Source of the DNA: Hyalella azteca
Taxonomy: Eukaryota; Arthropoda; Malacostraca; Amphipoda; Hyalellidae
Assembly: GCF_000764305.2 (NCBI RefSeq)
Contig: NW_025939693.1
Location: 186,001 to 250,000, forward strand
DNA length: 64,000 nt
Reading direction: 5' to 3'
The first letter of the stretch is position 1. Each line of letters starts with the position of its first letter. Made by a program: the position numbers and the translations under genes. Positions 46,651-57,800 of the stretch are shown here, piece after piece. A model generated the notes under the pieces. The model was not told where the DNA came from. It saw nothing but the letters and a program-made list of their open reading frames with translations, and did not search any database.

Positions 46651-46940
46651 GGGCTACTCGGGACAATGGGAATAAAACTTCATTTCAAAACATTTGAAGC
46701 ATGCAGAGCATACTCATCCATTACTAACAGTACTCTGAAGTCCTCCTCTTTCATTGTAGACTATGTAGAGGTAGAATAAATGACATTTTCTGTGATTTGT
46801 ACTTGTTTTTCCTTTATTGATATGATATTACCATAAACATTAATTACCATCAACTGGGGTGACTTCAGCCTTGTTTTTGATTCATGCTGGGGTTGTAAAC
46901 GCCGAGGTCATAAACGCCAGGGTTGTAAACCTGGTCATAN

Positions 46941-47630
46941 TCCACACCTGGTCAAGTTGATTTAAGTAGGTTCCTCTCTAATGACCTTGCTCTCAGCAAG
47001 GCACTGGCCACTTCTGCTTTTGGAAAAGTTGGCATCTCTAGCATGTCAAAAAATATTGCCCGTAATTTACTGGTTCTAAATATGAAAACATCACAAGGAG
47101 TCTTGCATCTGCTGGAGGTGGAGAAGCTGGGAATGTGGAAAATTAAATGCAGACTTCCTGCTAGTCAAACTACAACAGCAGGAGTTATTGGCCCATTTGG
47201 CAGTGAAGTGTCCAATGAAGAACTCACTGAAGCTCTGACCTCTGCAGGACACCTGGGTGTTACTGCAGAGAGAATCTTGAAGGGAAAAGACCTTGTCAGG
47301 ACCTCAATGTTCAAAGTAGTCTTCCCCTGTAGTGCCCTGCCTTCACATGTGACCATTGGTTACCAGTGTTTCCAGGTTAACATATTTGTAGACAAATCCT
47401 GGCAGTGTTTCAGATGTCAGTGCTTTGGAGTACACAGTGCTCTAACCTGCAAGAGTCAATCCCGCTGTGTTGTGTGTGGTGGGAGTCATGGTGTGAAAAT
47501 GTGTACTCATACAGGCACCCCAAAGTGCTGTAATTGTGGCGGAGCCCACACAGCAAACTATGACCGGTGTCCCAGCATGAAGCAAGCTAAAACCATAGAG
47601 AAAACCAGAACCATGCCTAACCCTTTACGC
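46941..47630 (+). mobile_element. I-clade LINE, copy 2 (gag fragment with three zinc knuckles)
   Basis: It begins immediately after a lone N at 46940, at the point CCACACCTGGTCAAGTTGAT of gag. The frame is open through the SKNIARNLLVLNMKTSQ block to three retroelement-type zinc knuckles: CFRCQCFGVHSALTC, CVVCGGSHGVKMC and CCNCGGAHTANYDRC. The first knuckle has one residue too many (V inserted by three bases, ACACAG to TACACAG context) compared with copy 1, which would disturb metal binding. Homology stops after KTIEKTRT, where unrelated repeat DNA begins. No endonuclease or reverse transcriptase is present. Confidence 0.85.
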
Positions 47631-48200
47631 CCTGGCGTGACGAATTCGTCACACAGAAAAAAACATTGGTTTTCCAACAATTTCACGTTTTCTGTCATTT
47701 TTTCAAAAAATTCACAAGAATGAAAAAAGTCTTACATTTATTTTTTACATATGTGTACCAAGTTTCAAAGTTATCTGTCGGTAAGTAACCGAAATAAAAT
47801 TTCCAATTTCCAATGGCAATGTCCAATTTCTTATGAAAATTCTATTTCGGTTAATTACTGACAGATAACTTTGAAACTTGGTACAAATATGTAAAAGATA
47901 AATCTAAGACTTTTTTGTTTGTGGGAATTTTTCCAAAAAAGTGAAAGAAAACGTGAAATTCTTAGAAAACTGACAAAAAGGGGGTACTGTAGAAATCTAT
48001 CACCTATGATTTTTGAGCTACAACATCGAGACGCATATCATTCGATGCGTAAGGACCATATCTATCGATTGGTCCTTGTTGTTTTTCAAAATTCTAATTT
48101 TTGTGGGTGGGGTGGGCATTTTTCAAAAAAATTGGTTTCTCCCCCCCTCCCTTTTGAATTTCCCCTCCCCTTTTTTCAAAATATTTTCAAAACTATAACG
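47631..48200. mobile_element. Inverted-repeat element inserted in LINE copy 2
   Basis: It starts at CCCTTTACGCCCTGGCGTGA, which contains the perfect palindrome GTGACGAATTCGTCAC (47637-47652). Inside, CCAAGTTTCAAAGTTATCTG (near 47757) recurs inverted as CAGATAACTTTGAAACTTGG (near 47864). A segment CGACGCATATCATTCGATGCG-like (near 48025) is related to sequence at 56640 and, inverted, at 56830. A piggyBac-like end (CCCTTT next to CTAA) is possible but unproven. Confidence 0.6.
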
Positions 48201-48204
48201 AAAA

Positions 48205-48512
48205 TGAAAAAAAGCTTCAGGCTGCGACTGGGACATGCTGGGGTGAAGGCCCACCTGGCCCGTTTCAACATGGCTAATTCTAGCATCTGCCCCGAGTGCA
48301 ACACAGAAGACACAATCAGACATTTCATCTTGAGCTGTGCACTTTACACTGACCAGAGGAGGGAGTTTCGCTCAAGTTTGGAAGCTTTATCACTACCTTG
48401 GACACTCATCTTGGCTCTTGGTGGGGGAGATATCCCACAACGACGAAGAACTGCTGTAATACGTCATCTTGGACAATACCTGCTGGAATGCAGCATGGTG
48501 AATACCCTTTGA
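48205..48512 (+). pseudogene. C-terminal zinc-finger end of a related I-clade LINE
   Basis: Translation gives RLRLGHAGVKAHLARFNM, then CPECNTEDTIRHFILSC and the tail RRRTAVIRHLGQYLLE. This is the post-RNase H Cys/His region of I-type LINE polyproteins. It corresponds to 50190-50475 of copy 3 but is clearly diverged (CPECNTED against CTCGSPE), so it derives from another element of the family. It is open to a stop at 48510 but lacks all catalytic parts. Confidence 0.75.
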
Positions 48513-48858
48513 ACACCCTTTGAAAATACTCAGTGCCTAATTCTCTTGTCTCTTCTACACAATAATCACCGGTTGGTGAGCAACAGAAACCCAAATTGAA
48601 AGTAAAGTGGCAAGATAATACAAGTTTTCAACAAAGAGTTGTGCTCAGGCTGGGAGGTGTGATATATTCATACCCGAAGTCTTAAAATCAATTATAAAAA
48701 AAAATATGAGTGTCTGATTGAGTGACCCGGGTTTGAGATGCTGACGGGATGAGTTTTGGATTCGATGGTGACAAGGACACTTTACAAAAGCGATCGTTTG
48801 AGTTTTGACTGGATGATGTGGCACGAAGAAAAGTAAAGTTATCAATGATTCCGGTTTT

Positions 48859-51665
48859 AGCTGCGGTCGACGACGGTCGTTAAGTGACTCTGCGAGAACA
48901 AAGGAAAGGCAACTGACTTACTCTTCTCCACTGCAAAATTGTAATTATTTCTCAGCATTATTTATACTTATAAATACTATTATTATTATTTTTCGTAATC
49001 CGTTGAAGGGCGGTTGCCCCGTGTCAGCCTTGCAGGGCTGCCTGAGCTGGACACGATGGGCAAAAACAAACTGAGGAAACAAAGTGGAGCTTCAAGTCAT
49101 TCAGACTCAGATGGAAGCACTTGCTCCAGCCATGAAAACTCGTTACTCTCCTCTTTCGATCCCAATGCAATTCCATCTCTTTCACAACCACCTCCCTTAG
49201 CCATAGGCTTAACTTGGAACTCAGCACTTCAATGTAACCTGGATCTGCCTTCCCACACTAGCCATGGCGTGGTTGGTGCCCAGCCAATTTGTGTCTCTTC
49301 ACCAAATGTTCTTCCCATGATGCCCAACATTACAACTAATTCTGGTATTCACAAGAATCACAACTTTGAGGGATTCTTAAGCTCTATCCCCCTTGATGAT
49401 GTTTCCGACTCTGACACTGTAATTACAGCAGGACAAAGGAACCATGTAGAAAACCTGATGATTCAGCAAAGCTGTGTCATTTTGATTGAGCCAGTTTCAC
49501 TCCTGGATGATGGAGACTGTCAATCCGCACCTGGTCAAGTTGATTTAAGTAGGTTCCTCTCTAATGACCTTGCTCTCAGCAAGGCACTGGCCACTTCTGC
49601 TTTTGGAAAAGTTGGCATCTCTAGCATGTCAAAAAATATTGCCCGTAATTTACTGGTTCTAAATATGAAAACATCACAAGGAGTCTCGCATCTGCTGGAG
49701 GTGGAGAAGCTGGGAATATTTGCAATACATGAGGCTCTTAACTGGTCACTAACAAATCTGTCTCCTGCTGAAAAACTTGTTATCTTTACTGACTCCCAAG
49801 CATCTATTTTGCTGATCAAAAATAGAAAACCAAATAGCTACTTGCATCTAGTTTTCAAAATTCAAACTTCAAACCATGTCGCTACTCTCCTCTCATGAAA
49901 TATTTCTACAGTACATCCCTGGGCACAAGGGCATTAGAGGCAATGAGGTGGCAGACCGGGCAGCAGCGGAAGCGCATTCCCTGCAGTACCGGACTATAAC
50001 TGCCATCTCAAAGGAGGAACTGGCAAGACAGTTGAATATTAAGATGATGTCAAAGTGGAACAGTTGCTGGCTGAACAATATTAGAAATTCAGGGAAGGGC
50101 CTCTTCATTAGCTTAATCAAAGGGGAAGTGGGTGATTGGCCATGGGCCCTCAACAAAAATCGTGCTGTGGAGACGGCCCTGGCCGGACTGCGCACTGGTC
50201 ACGCTGGAGTGAAAGCACACCTAGCTTGTTTCAACATGGTTGACAGCCCCTTATGTACCTGTGGGTCTCCAGAAACCATTCATCACCTGCTGCTGAGTTG
50301 TCCAATTCATGCCTCTGCCCGTACTAATCTTACCAATGCATTAACTGCACTTAATGTTCCAGTCAATTTAAGGAATCTGCTGGGAGGAGGTCCTTTTTCT
50401 GATGTCATCCAGGATGCAATTGTTAATGCAGTTGCCTCCTTTCTAACTTCAACTAATATGCTTCAGGTACTTTGATACAAAATTTGTTACTGGCATAGTC
50501 ATTAGGTACTCTAACCCTGAGTAGAATAAATTCACCTAACAATTGTGGGAACTAACAATCTAAATTTAAATTCCTTCCCACACTCAACTGAGTGCTTTGC
50601 TAATGGAAAGAACAGCACTCCATGCAGTTTTAATAGATTTAGGAATGACTAGTTTATGTAAGTAGGGACTGCCTTTTGTGAGGAGTGCTGTTCTTGCCCC
50701 ACTTACTAAGCCTTCCCTAGCCTCAGTCATAACCCCGCCCACAGGAGATTGTGTTTTGTTAAGTTGTTTTGCAATCAAAGTTAATCTTTCTTGATATGGC
50801 TGTTGAGCCAAGAGAAGCTCCAGGCTGCCCCCACCCAGGCTGGACCTTCAGCTAGCTTAAAGATCTCATGTGTGGCGCAAGTTAGGGCATGGTTGTGACA
50901 ACTAATACTGGTTTTGATCTTGAATTGTTAAAAAGAATACTTGCCTGATGATTGAATATAGTGGTAGCACCCAAATTTTTAACGTTTGGTGCTGAATTGC
51001 TTTATTTATTTATTTTTTCTTAGCTCATGTGTATATAGATATGCTCCACAGGTCTGCACTCTGCAGTGTTCCACGGCAGACCTGTGGAGTGCGATGCGTG
51101 CCACGTGTCTTATCCTCTTCAACGGGTTTGCCGTCCATGCTATGTTGTGTTATTGCATTTTATATTTTATGGTTCTGTTGTTATATAATTTTTTTTTAAA
51201 TTATATTTATATATTTTGTTCTTATTTCAAATTATTATCCTTTTTTTTTCTTTTCATTTATTTTATTTTTGTATATACCGTATATATATTTTCATTTATT
51301 TAATTTTTATTATTATTTTAATTTTATTTTTTTTTCATTAATTATTTTCCTTTTAATTTTCTTTGTTTTGTTATTTACTCCTAATATTTATTTCTTTCAT
51401 TGCTTCAATTTTAACGCTTATGTTTAATTTTTGCACAATTGTGTATTTTTTCTTATTATTATTGTTATTATTATTGTTATTATTATCATTATTATTATTA
51501 TTTGTTTTGATTTTTTTTTCCGTGTGTGTGTTCTCTCTTTGTTTCAGGTTTTCACTCTCAGAGCTGTTAAAACAGTTAGGTACCAATTAAACCTAGTTTA
51601 GGCAAGGGGCTATATGGACTAGTTTCCAGTGCTCCTATATGAATAAATAAGAAAGAAAGAAAGAA
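48859..51665 (+). mobile_element. I-clade LINE, copy 3: internal deletion joining gag to RNase H
   Basis: The left end is AGCTGCGGTCGACG as in copy 1. Gag begins MGKNKLRKQSG (49056) and stays open to LLEVEKLG, then jumps at about 49718 directly into RNase H (IFAIHEALNWSL), so the zinc knuckles, endonuclease and reverse transcriptase are deleted while the frame is kept. RNase H motifs HEALNW, IFTDSQASI and GNEVADRAAAE remain. A +1 frameshift near 49880 separates the last two. The C-terminal zinc finger CTCGSPETIHHLLLSC and the tail to a stop at 50475 follow. The 3' UTR contains a 14-bp hairpin (51044-51057 / 51076-51089), a T-rich and TTA-rich tract and a GAAAGAAAGAAAG tail that marks a plausible 3' end near 51665. 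Confidence 0.85.
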
Positions 51666-52835
51666 AAGCATTTCCCAATAGGTACCAGCATAATTTTCAT
51701 ACTTCACTCCGTGCGCAAGCATGCTGCAGAGCAAATTAGCCAACATGGTTACATGCTTAAAGCCACAGGGACCAAATCCCTTCATGGATGTAAACCAGCA
51801 AGCCAATGAGCTGCAAGCCGCCAAAACAATGGTCGTAACCCACACGCTAACACGCTAAACCCCAAAATATTTCTATTCCATGCAGCCTAGCCCCTTCCCC
51901 ACTTTTAATAAAGAACGCCCTGCGCCACAGTGCTATCAGTACACTGCTACTTCTCCAGCCTGTCCGTTCTTCTGGAGGCTAAACCTCCACGCTTACCCTC
52001 TGCTCCCCCTCCTTTCGGTACCAGCTTGCGGAAGAATTCTAACCTAACGTCCTAACCTAACCCTTTTGCGGAAAGGTGGAGAGAAGGGTGTAAGTGTGGA
52101 GGAAGAAGATGCTGGTGAGCGTCAGGGCTGGGCTTATGCCTGCAAAGTGGGTAAGGTGATGCGACAGTCTGGTGCGGGGCTGTTCCCATTTACTGCAGTC
52201 TGGTGCGGTCTGCGGACCCTGTGGCTTACAGCATTTGTAAGAAGTGATGGTATGGGCTTAAATCATTGGTGTAGGAGCTATTGGGCGTAATCTGTTTGGA
52301 GTATCAGCTTGTGGGCTGAGGCATTGCTTGTTTCAAGCTGGTGTGGTGAGATGAGGCAAGTAAGAACAGCTGCATAGGTGTTAGGCTGACTATTTCTATT
52401 GCATGTAGAGCCAGTAGAGGGTTGGCATTGGCTCTTGGGCTGATTTAAGAGTCAAATTTTTGGGCTACGGCAGCGCTCCCTCTAGGCCGTGGGTCAAACC
52501 AGCCCTCGGTCGAACGGCCACTTGTCGAAGAACGATAAATTTTGGAACAGAACTATGCTATCTGAAACCTAACCTCAGATGCGGTGAACGTAAAACGTAA
52601 TTTAACGATGCCTGGAAGTCATATTCGATCTGATCATCAGTGGCCTGGTGGTGCATGGCAAGTGGTGATCAAAGCCGGAAGAGGACAAAGCCCAGTGGTG
52701 CACTCACGGCTGATTGATGTAGGTCCGGAGAGATCAAAGGCATTCAATCCAGGGTTTATTGGTGCACAAAATTGGTGGTGCACAGCTGCGCTTCCATTTA
52801 AGTAAATATTTTTTACAAACAGTTTACTTGGCGCT
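51666..52835. other. Spacer with short telomere-like tract, no gene
   Basis: No recognisable exon. At 52039-52063 there is an imperfect run of the CCTAA unit (TCTAACCTAACGTCCTAACC), which resembles arthropod TTAGG telomere repeats in reverse orientation. A single AACCTAACCT recurs near 52566. Confidence 0.45.
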
Positions 52836-52842
52836 AACTCTG

Positions 52843-54505
52843 AGGCTGCGCCGCTACGGCCAGACTAAGAGCATTTGCACCAACGCAGACCAATGCTTTC
52901 AAGCAGAGCGGCATCGAGCGACGAGCAGCACGTATAGTGGGCCTTACTGGCCACACAAGATGCTGGACTGTGAGGAGTGCAGATGAGTCAGTCAGTCAGT
53001 CTTGTGTGAAATGGTAGCAAGTGAGGAGCTTTTCTTGCTTGAGTGCTCATATAGTCATATGCTAATGCATTAGAGGTACAGTACATAATACTTGCTTCTA
53101 GAAAGAGATAAAATTGGCATTCATGCTATTAACAGTGCCAGTTCAGAGTATGGAGAATAAAATCATCTGTTCTCTGATCTGCGCAATAGCCCAGAAAGAT
53201 TCAAAGAATACACAAGAATGAATGTGGCTATATTCAACGAGCTCCTTAGCTTGGTGATGGAGGAGGTATTCAAACAAAGCACTAATTTAAGATTTTCAGG
53301 CCCTTGATCTCCCCAGAAGAAAGGCTTGTTGTGACAAACATTGCCAACATTTTACACAATTCAATCATTTCCAATCATTTTGTTTCTTTTTCTTCAGGCA
53401 ATAAGTTATACACCATTTCTTGAACTTTAATTTTGAATAGACACTGTTTTTTTCTTTGTCATGCTGTGCATAGAGGGTATAAAGCTCTGTAAAAAGAGAG
53501 TAGTCACCTGTTGCAGTTTTCCTATGAGGTATTCAAATTTTTATTTTTCTAATTGTAAGAAATTATCCATGCAAAGTCATTTCAAATTTTCCTTTTTTTC
53601 TTCAGAGCCTCCTTTGAGAGCTCATAAACACTGTTTGCAATTCCAGAATGCGCCTTTGAAATAATGACTCCGAAATTCAGGATTTTAACAAAATCCATCA
53701 AGACCAGCAGGGGATAATGCTGTAGAAAAAAAAAACTAAAGTACTTACAGCTTTTTTGGATGACCTCTTTTCTCTATAGTCCATAACATGATTCTTGTTA
53801 GGGAGAAATCAATATAGACATAAGACATGGCATTTACATGATGTAAATGCCATAATTACATCAATGGAATTGAACATATTGAATGATCAACATGAAACTA
53901 TAATTGCTTCTGTTCATAGAAACAGCTCTAGAATTTTAACATATGTTAAAAAAATTAAAAAGTTATTGCATATCAGTTGCAGGAAAAGTTGCTTGGCAGT
54001 ATCATATGCTCTAAATAAACAATAAGAATATCCTAGTACTTAGGGTGCTAAGTTCATTCACTTCTATTTCTTTATTCAATAAAAGAAGTCAAAATGAATG
54101 TATTTTTACTGTTCTTCACAGTTCTTGCCTGAAATATTTAGTGCATCACCTATCATAGACTACTGGTTCCTGATGTATGTTCTATCACTGTGCTGTGGGT
54201 GATAGGCATCCCAGATTGTGGGTCAATTGGGAAGAGGTGCCTCAATTGGGAAGGGCTATGATTTTACATCTATCACTCATGGCTGCTTGAGGGACACAGT
54301 ACGCACCAAGCAGCATCAAAATATATGTCTGGAGTAATATTATTTTTCCACCGCACAGCGTCTGTCTGCTTGATGCAGCTTTGGCCTGTACGCGTTTAGT
54401 GTGGCCACTCTGGTAGAAATACATATATATAATATTGAAGTTTAAGCAAGCATCAGCCTGCGTCAGTGCAAATGCTTTTAGTCTGGCCGTAGCCTAAGCC
54501 TTCAA
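52843..54505 (+). mobile_element. Degenerate PIF/Harbinger transposon
   Basis: The inverted ends match: CTACGGCCAGACTAAGAGCA with TTTGCACCAACGCAG at 52853-52890, and its inverted partner CTGCGTCAGTGCAAA with TGCTTTTAGTCTGGCCGTAG at 54459-54492. Inside, 53161-53345 encodes the N-terminal part of a Harbinger transposase (LRNSPERFKEYTRMNV, AIFNELLSLVMEE, then after a frame change PLISPEERLVVT). The DDE core is not readable, so the element is dead. A small perfect palindrome TGGCATTTACAT-G-ATGTAAATGCCA lies near 53827. It sits just upstream of the first visible SLC3 exon. Confidence 0.82.
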
Positions 54506-54871
54506 CTAAGAATTTGGGATTTTCATTACAGTTGATAAGTAGTGGAATAATAGAAGCTTAAGCTAAATAGCAAAGAATTTCTCCTGCAGAGTGAAATGTG
54601 AATGGCTTAAGTGTTAACTAGTTGAAAAGTCAGAAAAATTCAAAATTATCATTTCTACGGTATTTGGAAACTTGAATTTGTATAGCAATAAAAATTTATT
54701 TATGAATTCATGAAATCCTATGAATTCTACAAATTAAATATATTTTAGAGGTTGAATTTATTATTATAAGGCTTGGTGCACTCTAGAATGAACTATTAAA
54801 TATGGTACCTACCTAATTTATTTGAGTTTTTTTCTTACCAAATTGCAGAAATTTTTATATCAATTCTTTAG

Positions 54872-57800
54872 GTAATAGGAATCATAGAGAAAATTGTGAT
54901 AGATATGGATGTGGGGGGCATCAGCCTGCCCAGTATAATTTATACTGCAGTAGACTTGGGTGAAGGAGAGCAACTGCAGTCAGATGACTCTGCTGATGTG
55001 GTACAGTCAGATGACTCGGCTGATGTTGTACAGTCAGATGACTCGGCTGATGCGGCACAGTCAGATGACTCTGTTGAGGCTGCACAGTCAGATAACTCTG
55101 CTGACCTTGCCCAGTCTGACACAACCTTCATGGATGCAGAGGATTTGTCTTACGCAGCGCCTGCAAGCTTGTGCCAGTAAGTTTTTCCCTTTAACATTTA
55201 TCAGTATTTCAATTTTTTATGATTACTTTGATGAGTGAGCTATATATATATATACAGTTAAAAACTGCACAAAGAACTCAAGGCAATATTGGGTATAACA
55301 AAAATCCACAAATTAATAATTTATATATATATAATACCAGTACTTGGCTTCCTAACTTGTTCTGTAGTCATTCCAGACTTATTGTAATGCAATGAAATAG
55401 AAAAAAAATGACTACAGATATTCCTTTCATATCAGAGTATACATTTTGCATTTTTTCACTTTTTTTTATAAATTCTTGGACACTTTTTTGGTCATTTTTT
55501 TCACATCACTGCTAGAGAACCAAAATTTACTGAGGATTTTTCTAAATATTTTATGTTAGCCCAAGCTAAACTGTAACTTTATTATTAATTTCAAATTTGC
55601 TGTTAATTTAATTTGCATTCTGCATTCCCTCAAAGTGAAATATAAAAAGAACCCACATTAGTCATGGAAATTTGTTTTCTTGTCAAATTATATCTAGACA
55701 CTGTATGTTTTTTAAGACTATAACTTCATGTTTAATGTTAATTTTGGCATAAAACAACACAAAAGCCCATGGAACCATTTTAGAAATATTAGTCATTACT
55801 AAAAGCTTACACTGACGTGTGTGAAATGAGATAAGCCCAGTCTATAGACTTATGTCTGTTTTGTCATGTTTCCAGTTCATAATTTAGCAGTTTAGCTCAT
55901 TAAATAGACTCAACAAGAGAATCTTGACATACTCAACAAGAGAATGCTAGTTATGAAGATATAAGATCAAACTCTCAAGATTTATTTTACCTCTAAAGGC
56001 AAAATGCACTCAGAAAAATTTGTGGTATACCCTAAATGGTTCGGATTAGACTTTTTTGGTATTTAGTATCATCTTAAAGCTGACATTCTGCCCTATCCAA
56101 CGGTACAACTGCGATCTGTATGTGAATTTATACGTTTATGACGGCTCTTTAAAGGGAGGCGGGTGGGAGAGTTCTTTAAGTATTTAGATCGGAACTAATT
56201 AGCTGCTGAGATCTTTAAATATAGTGGCTACTTGTGTTGTGCTGCAGTTACGTGTTTAGTCTCGTCTTAAAGCTGACATTCTGAGCTATCCAACGGTACC
56301 AACGGTACATCAGCATTAACGTACACGACTGCTCTTTAAAGGGGGGTGGGGAGGGGGGAGGGGTTACTTCAGTAATTAGATAGGGCAAAAATAGCCGGCC
56401 AGCACTACATATATGGTGTTGTCTGGCACCAAACTTTAGTTACCCGCCTTGCTTTGTACAGAGAGGTGCACTGCAAGATGCTGCCACCATCCTTGAGTGG
56501 AATTAAGCTATAGAAGCCTGTAGTTTGGTATCCATGCTACATTGAGTGCCTATTGCGATGCGCGCGGGACTTTTTCATGCTCTCCTGAACATTCACACTT
56601 CTTGTCACGGAAAACCTATCTCCTCCTAGAGTTTTGAAGCTACAGCAATAAGACATATACCATTCGATTCGTAAAGACCATACCTATCGAGTAACGAAGC
56701 CCTTTTTTTAGATTTGTGCATAGTTTGGATTCAAAATGGGGGGAAATCTGAATAAAAAAAATGGAAAAATGTGTGTAAAAAAACTAAGGCAAAAATAAAA
56801 AATTGGGCTTTGTTACTCGATTGGTATGGTCTTTACGCATTGAATGATATGCGTCTCTATATTGTAGCTTGAAAACCATAGGAAGAGATCGATTTTTACA
56901 GTACAACCTTTTTTGTCTATTTTCTATGAATTTCATGTTTTCTATAAATTTTTCTGAAAAATCACATAAACAAAATGTGATTCTTTTGCGGTTTTACATA
57001 TATGTGTGAAGTTTCAGAAAGATCCGTCTGTGAACGAAAAAGTTTTTCCGGAGGGTATACCCCCCCTTAAACATAGGTTTTTTCTAACACAGGTTTTTTA
57101 AATGGCTTTCATTTCTTTTTTAATTTTGCATAATTTAGCTTCCTAACTGAAAAGTAATAGCATTGCAAGTCTGGCAATTTTTGATTACACACAATGGAAG
57201 TTCTTGTGAGGTTTGGTACCAATTTCACAGTGGTTAGTGTGGTCTTCACATGATATGAGCAAAAAACTGGAATTAGTCTGTGGCTATATATTTTCAGTAT
57301 TGACTGCAATAATATTATCAAAATTATTTTTTTATGTGTCATAAGAATTGTTATTTGAATTTTAATACTTAAAAATTATTGTCCTTGAGTTGCCTCTAAA
57401 TTAAAGTCAGTATTTGTAAAATCTGTTAAACATTTATCTTCCAGCTGTAAATTGGATCGGACTTTATGAAATGAATATGTTGCATGTTAATAATACTCAT
57501 GGAAATATTTATTAATAATTAATATTTATTATTTATTAATATTTAATAATATTTAATAATTTTATTAATATAAAATTATTAATTTATTGTATTATTACCT
57601 TCTCATTATTACTTGTCCCTTGATTGTATTATATACAGCGGTGCAGTAGACGATGAGTCCTGCCAGTTCCTGCTGGATGCCACCTCAGACAATGGTAGCT
57701 GCACTCCTTCACCTGCTGCTCCTGTCTATGGTCTCCTGCATCACCATCATCCACTAGCTTCCTTCAACCAACACTCTGCTGCTAATATTTCCCCTGGTAT

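Noticed and set aside
48859..50475. A functional host gene encoding a gag-RNase H fusion
   Set aside because: A frameshift splits RNase H, and the flanks match LINE copies 1 and 2. It is treated as a dead or non-autonomous element.
51363..51590. Leu/Phe-rich open frame
   Set aside because: It lies in the T-rich and TTA-repeat tract of the LINE 3' region. The composition explains it.
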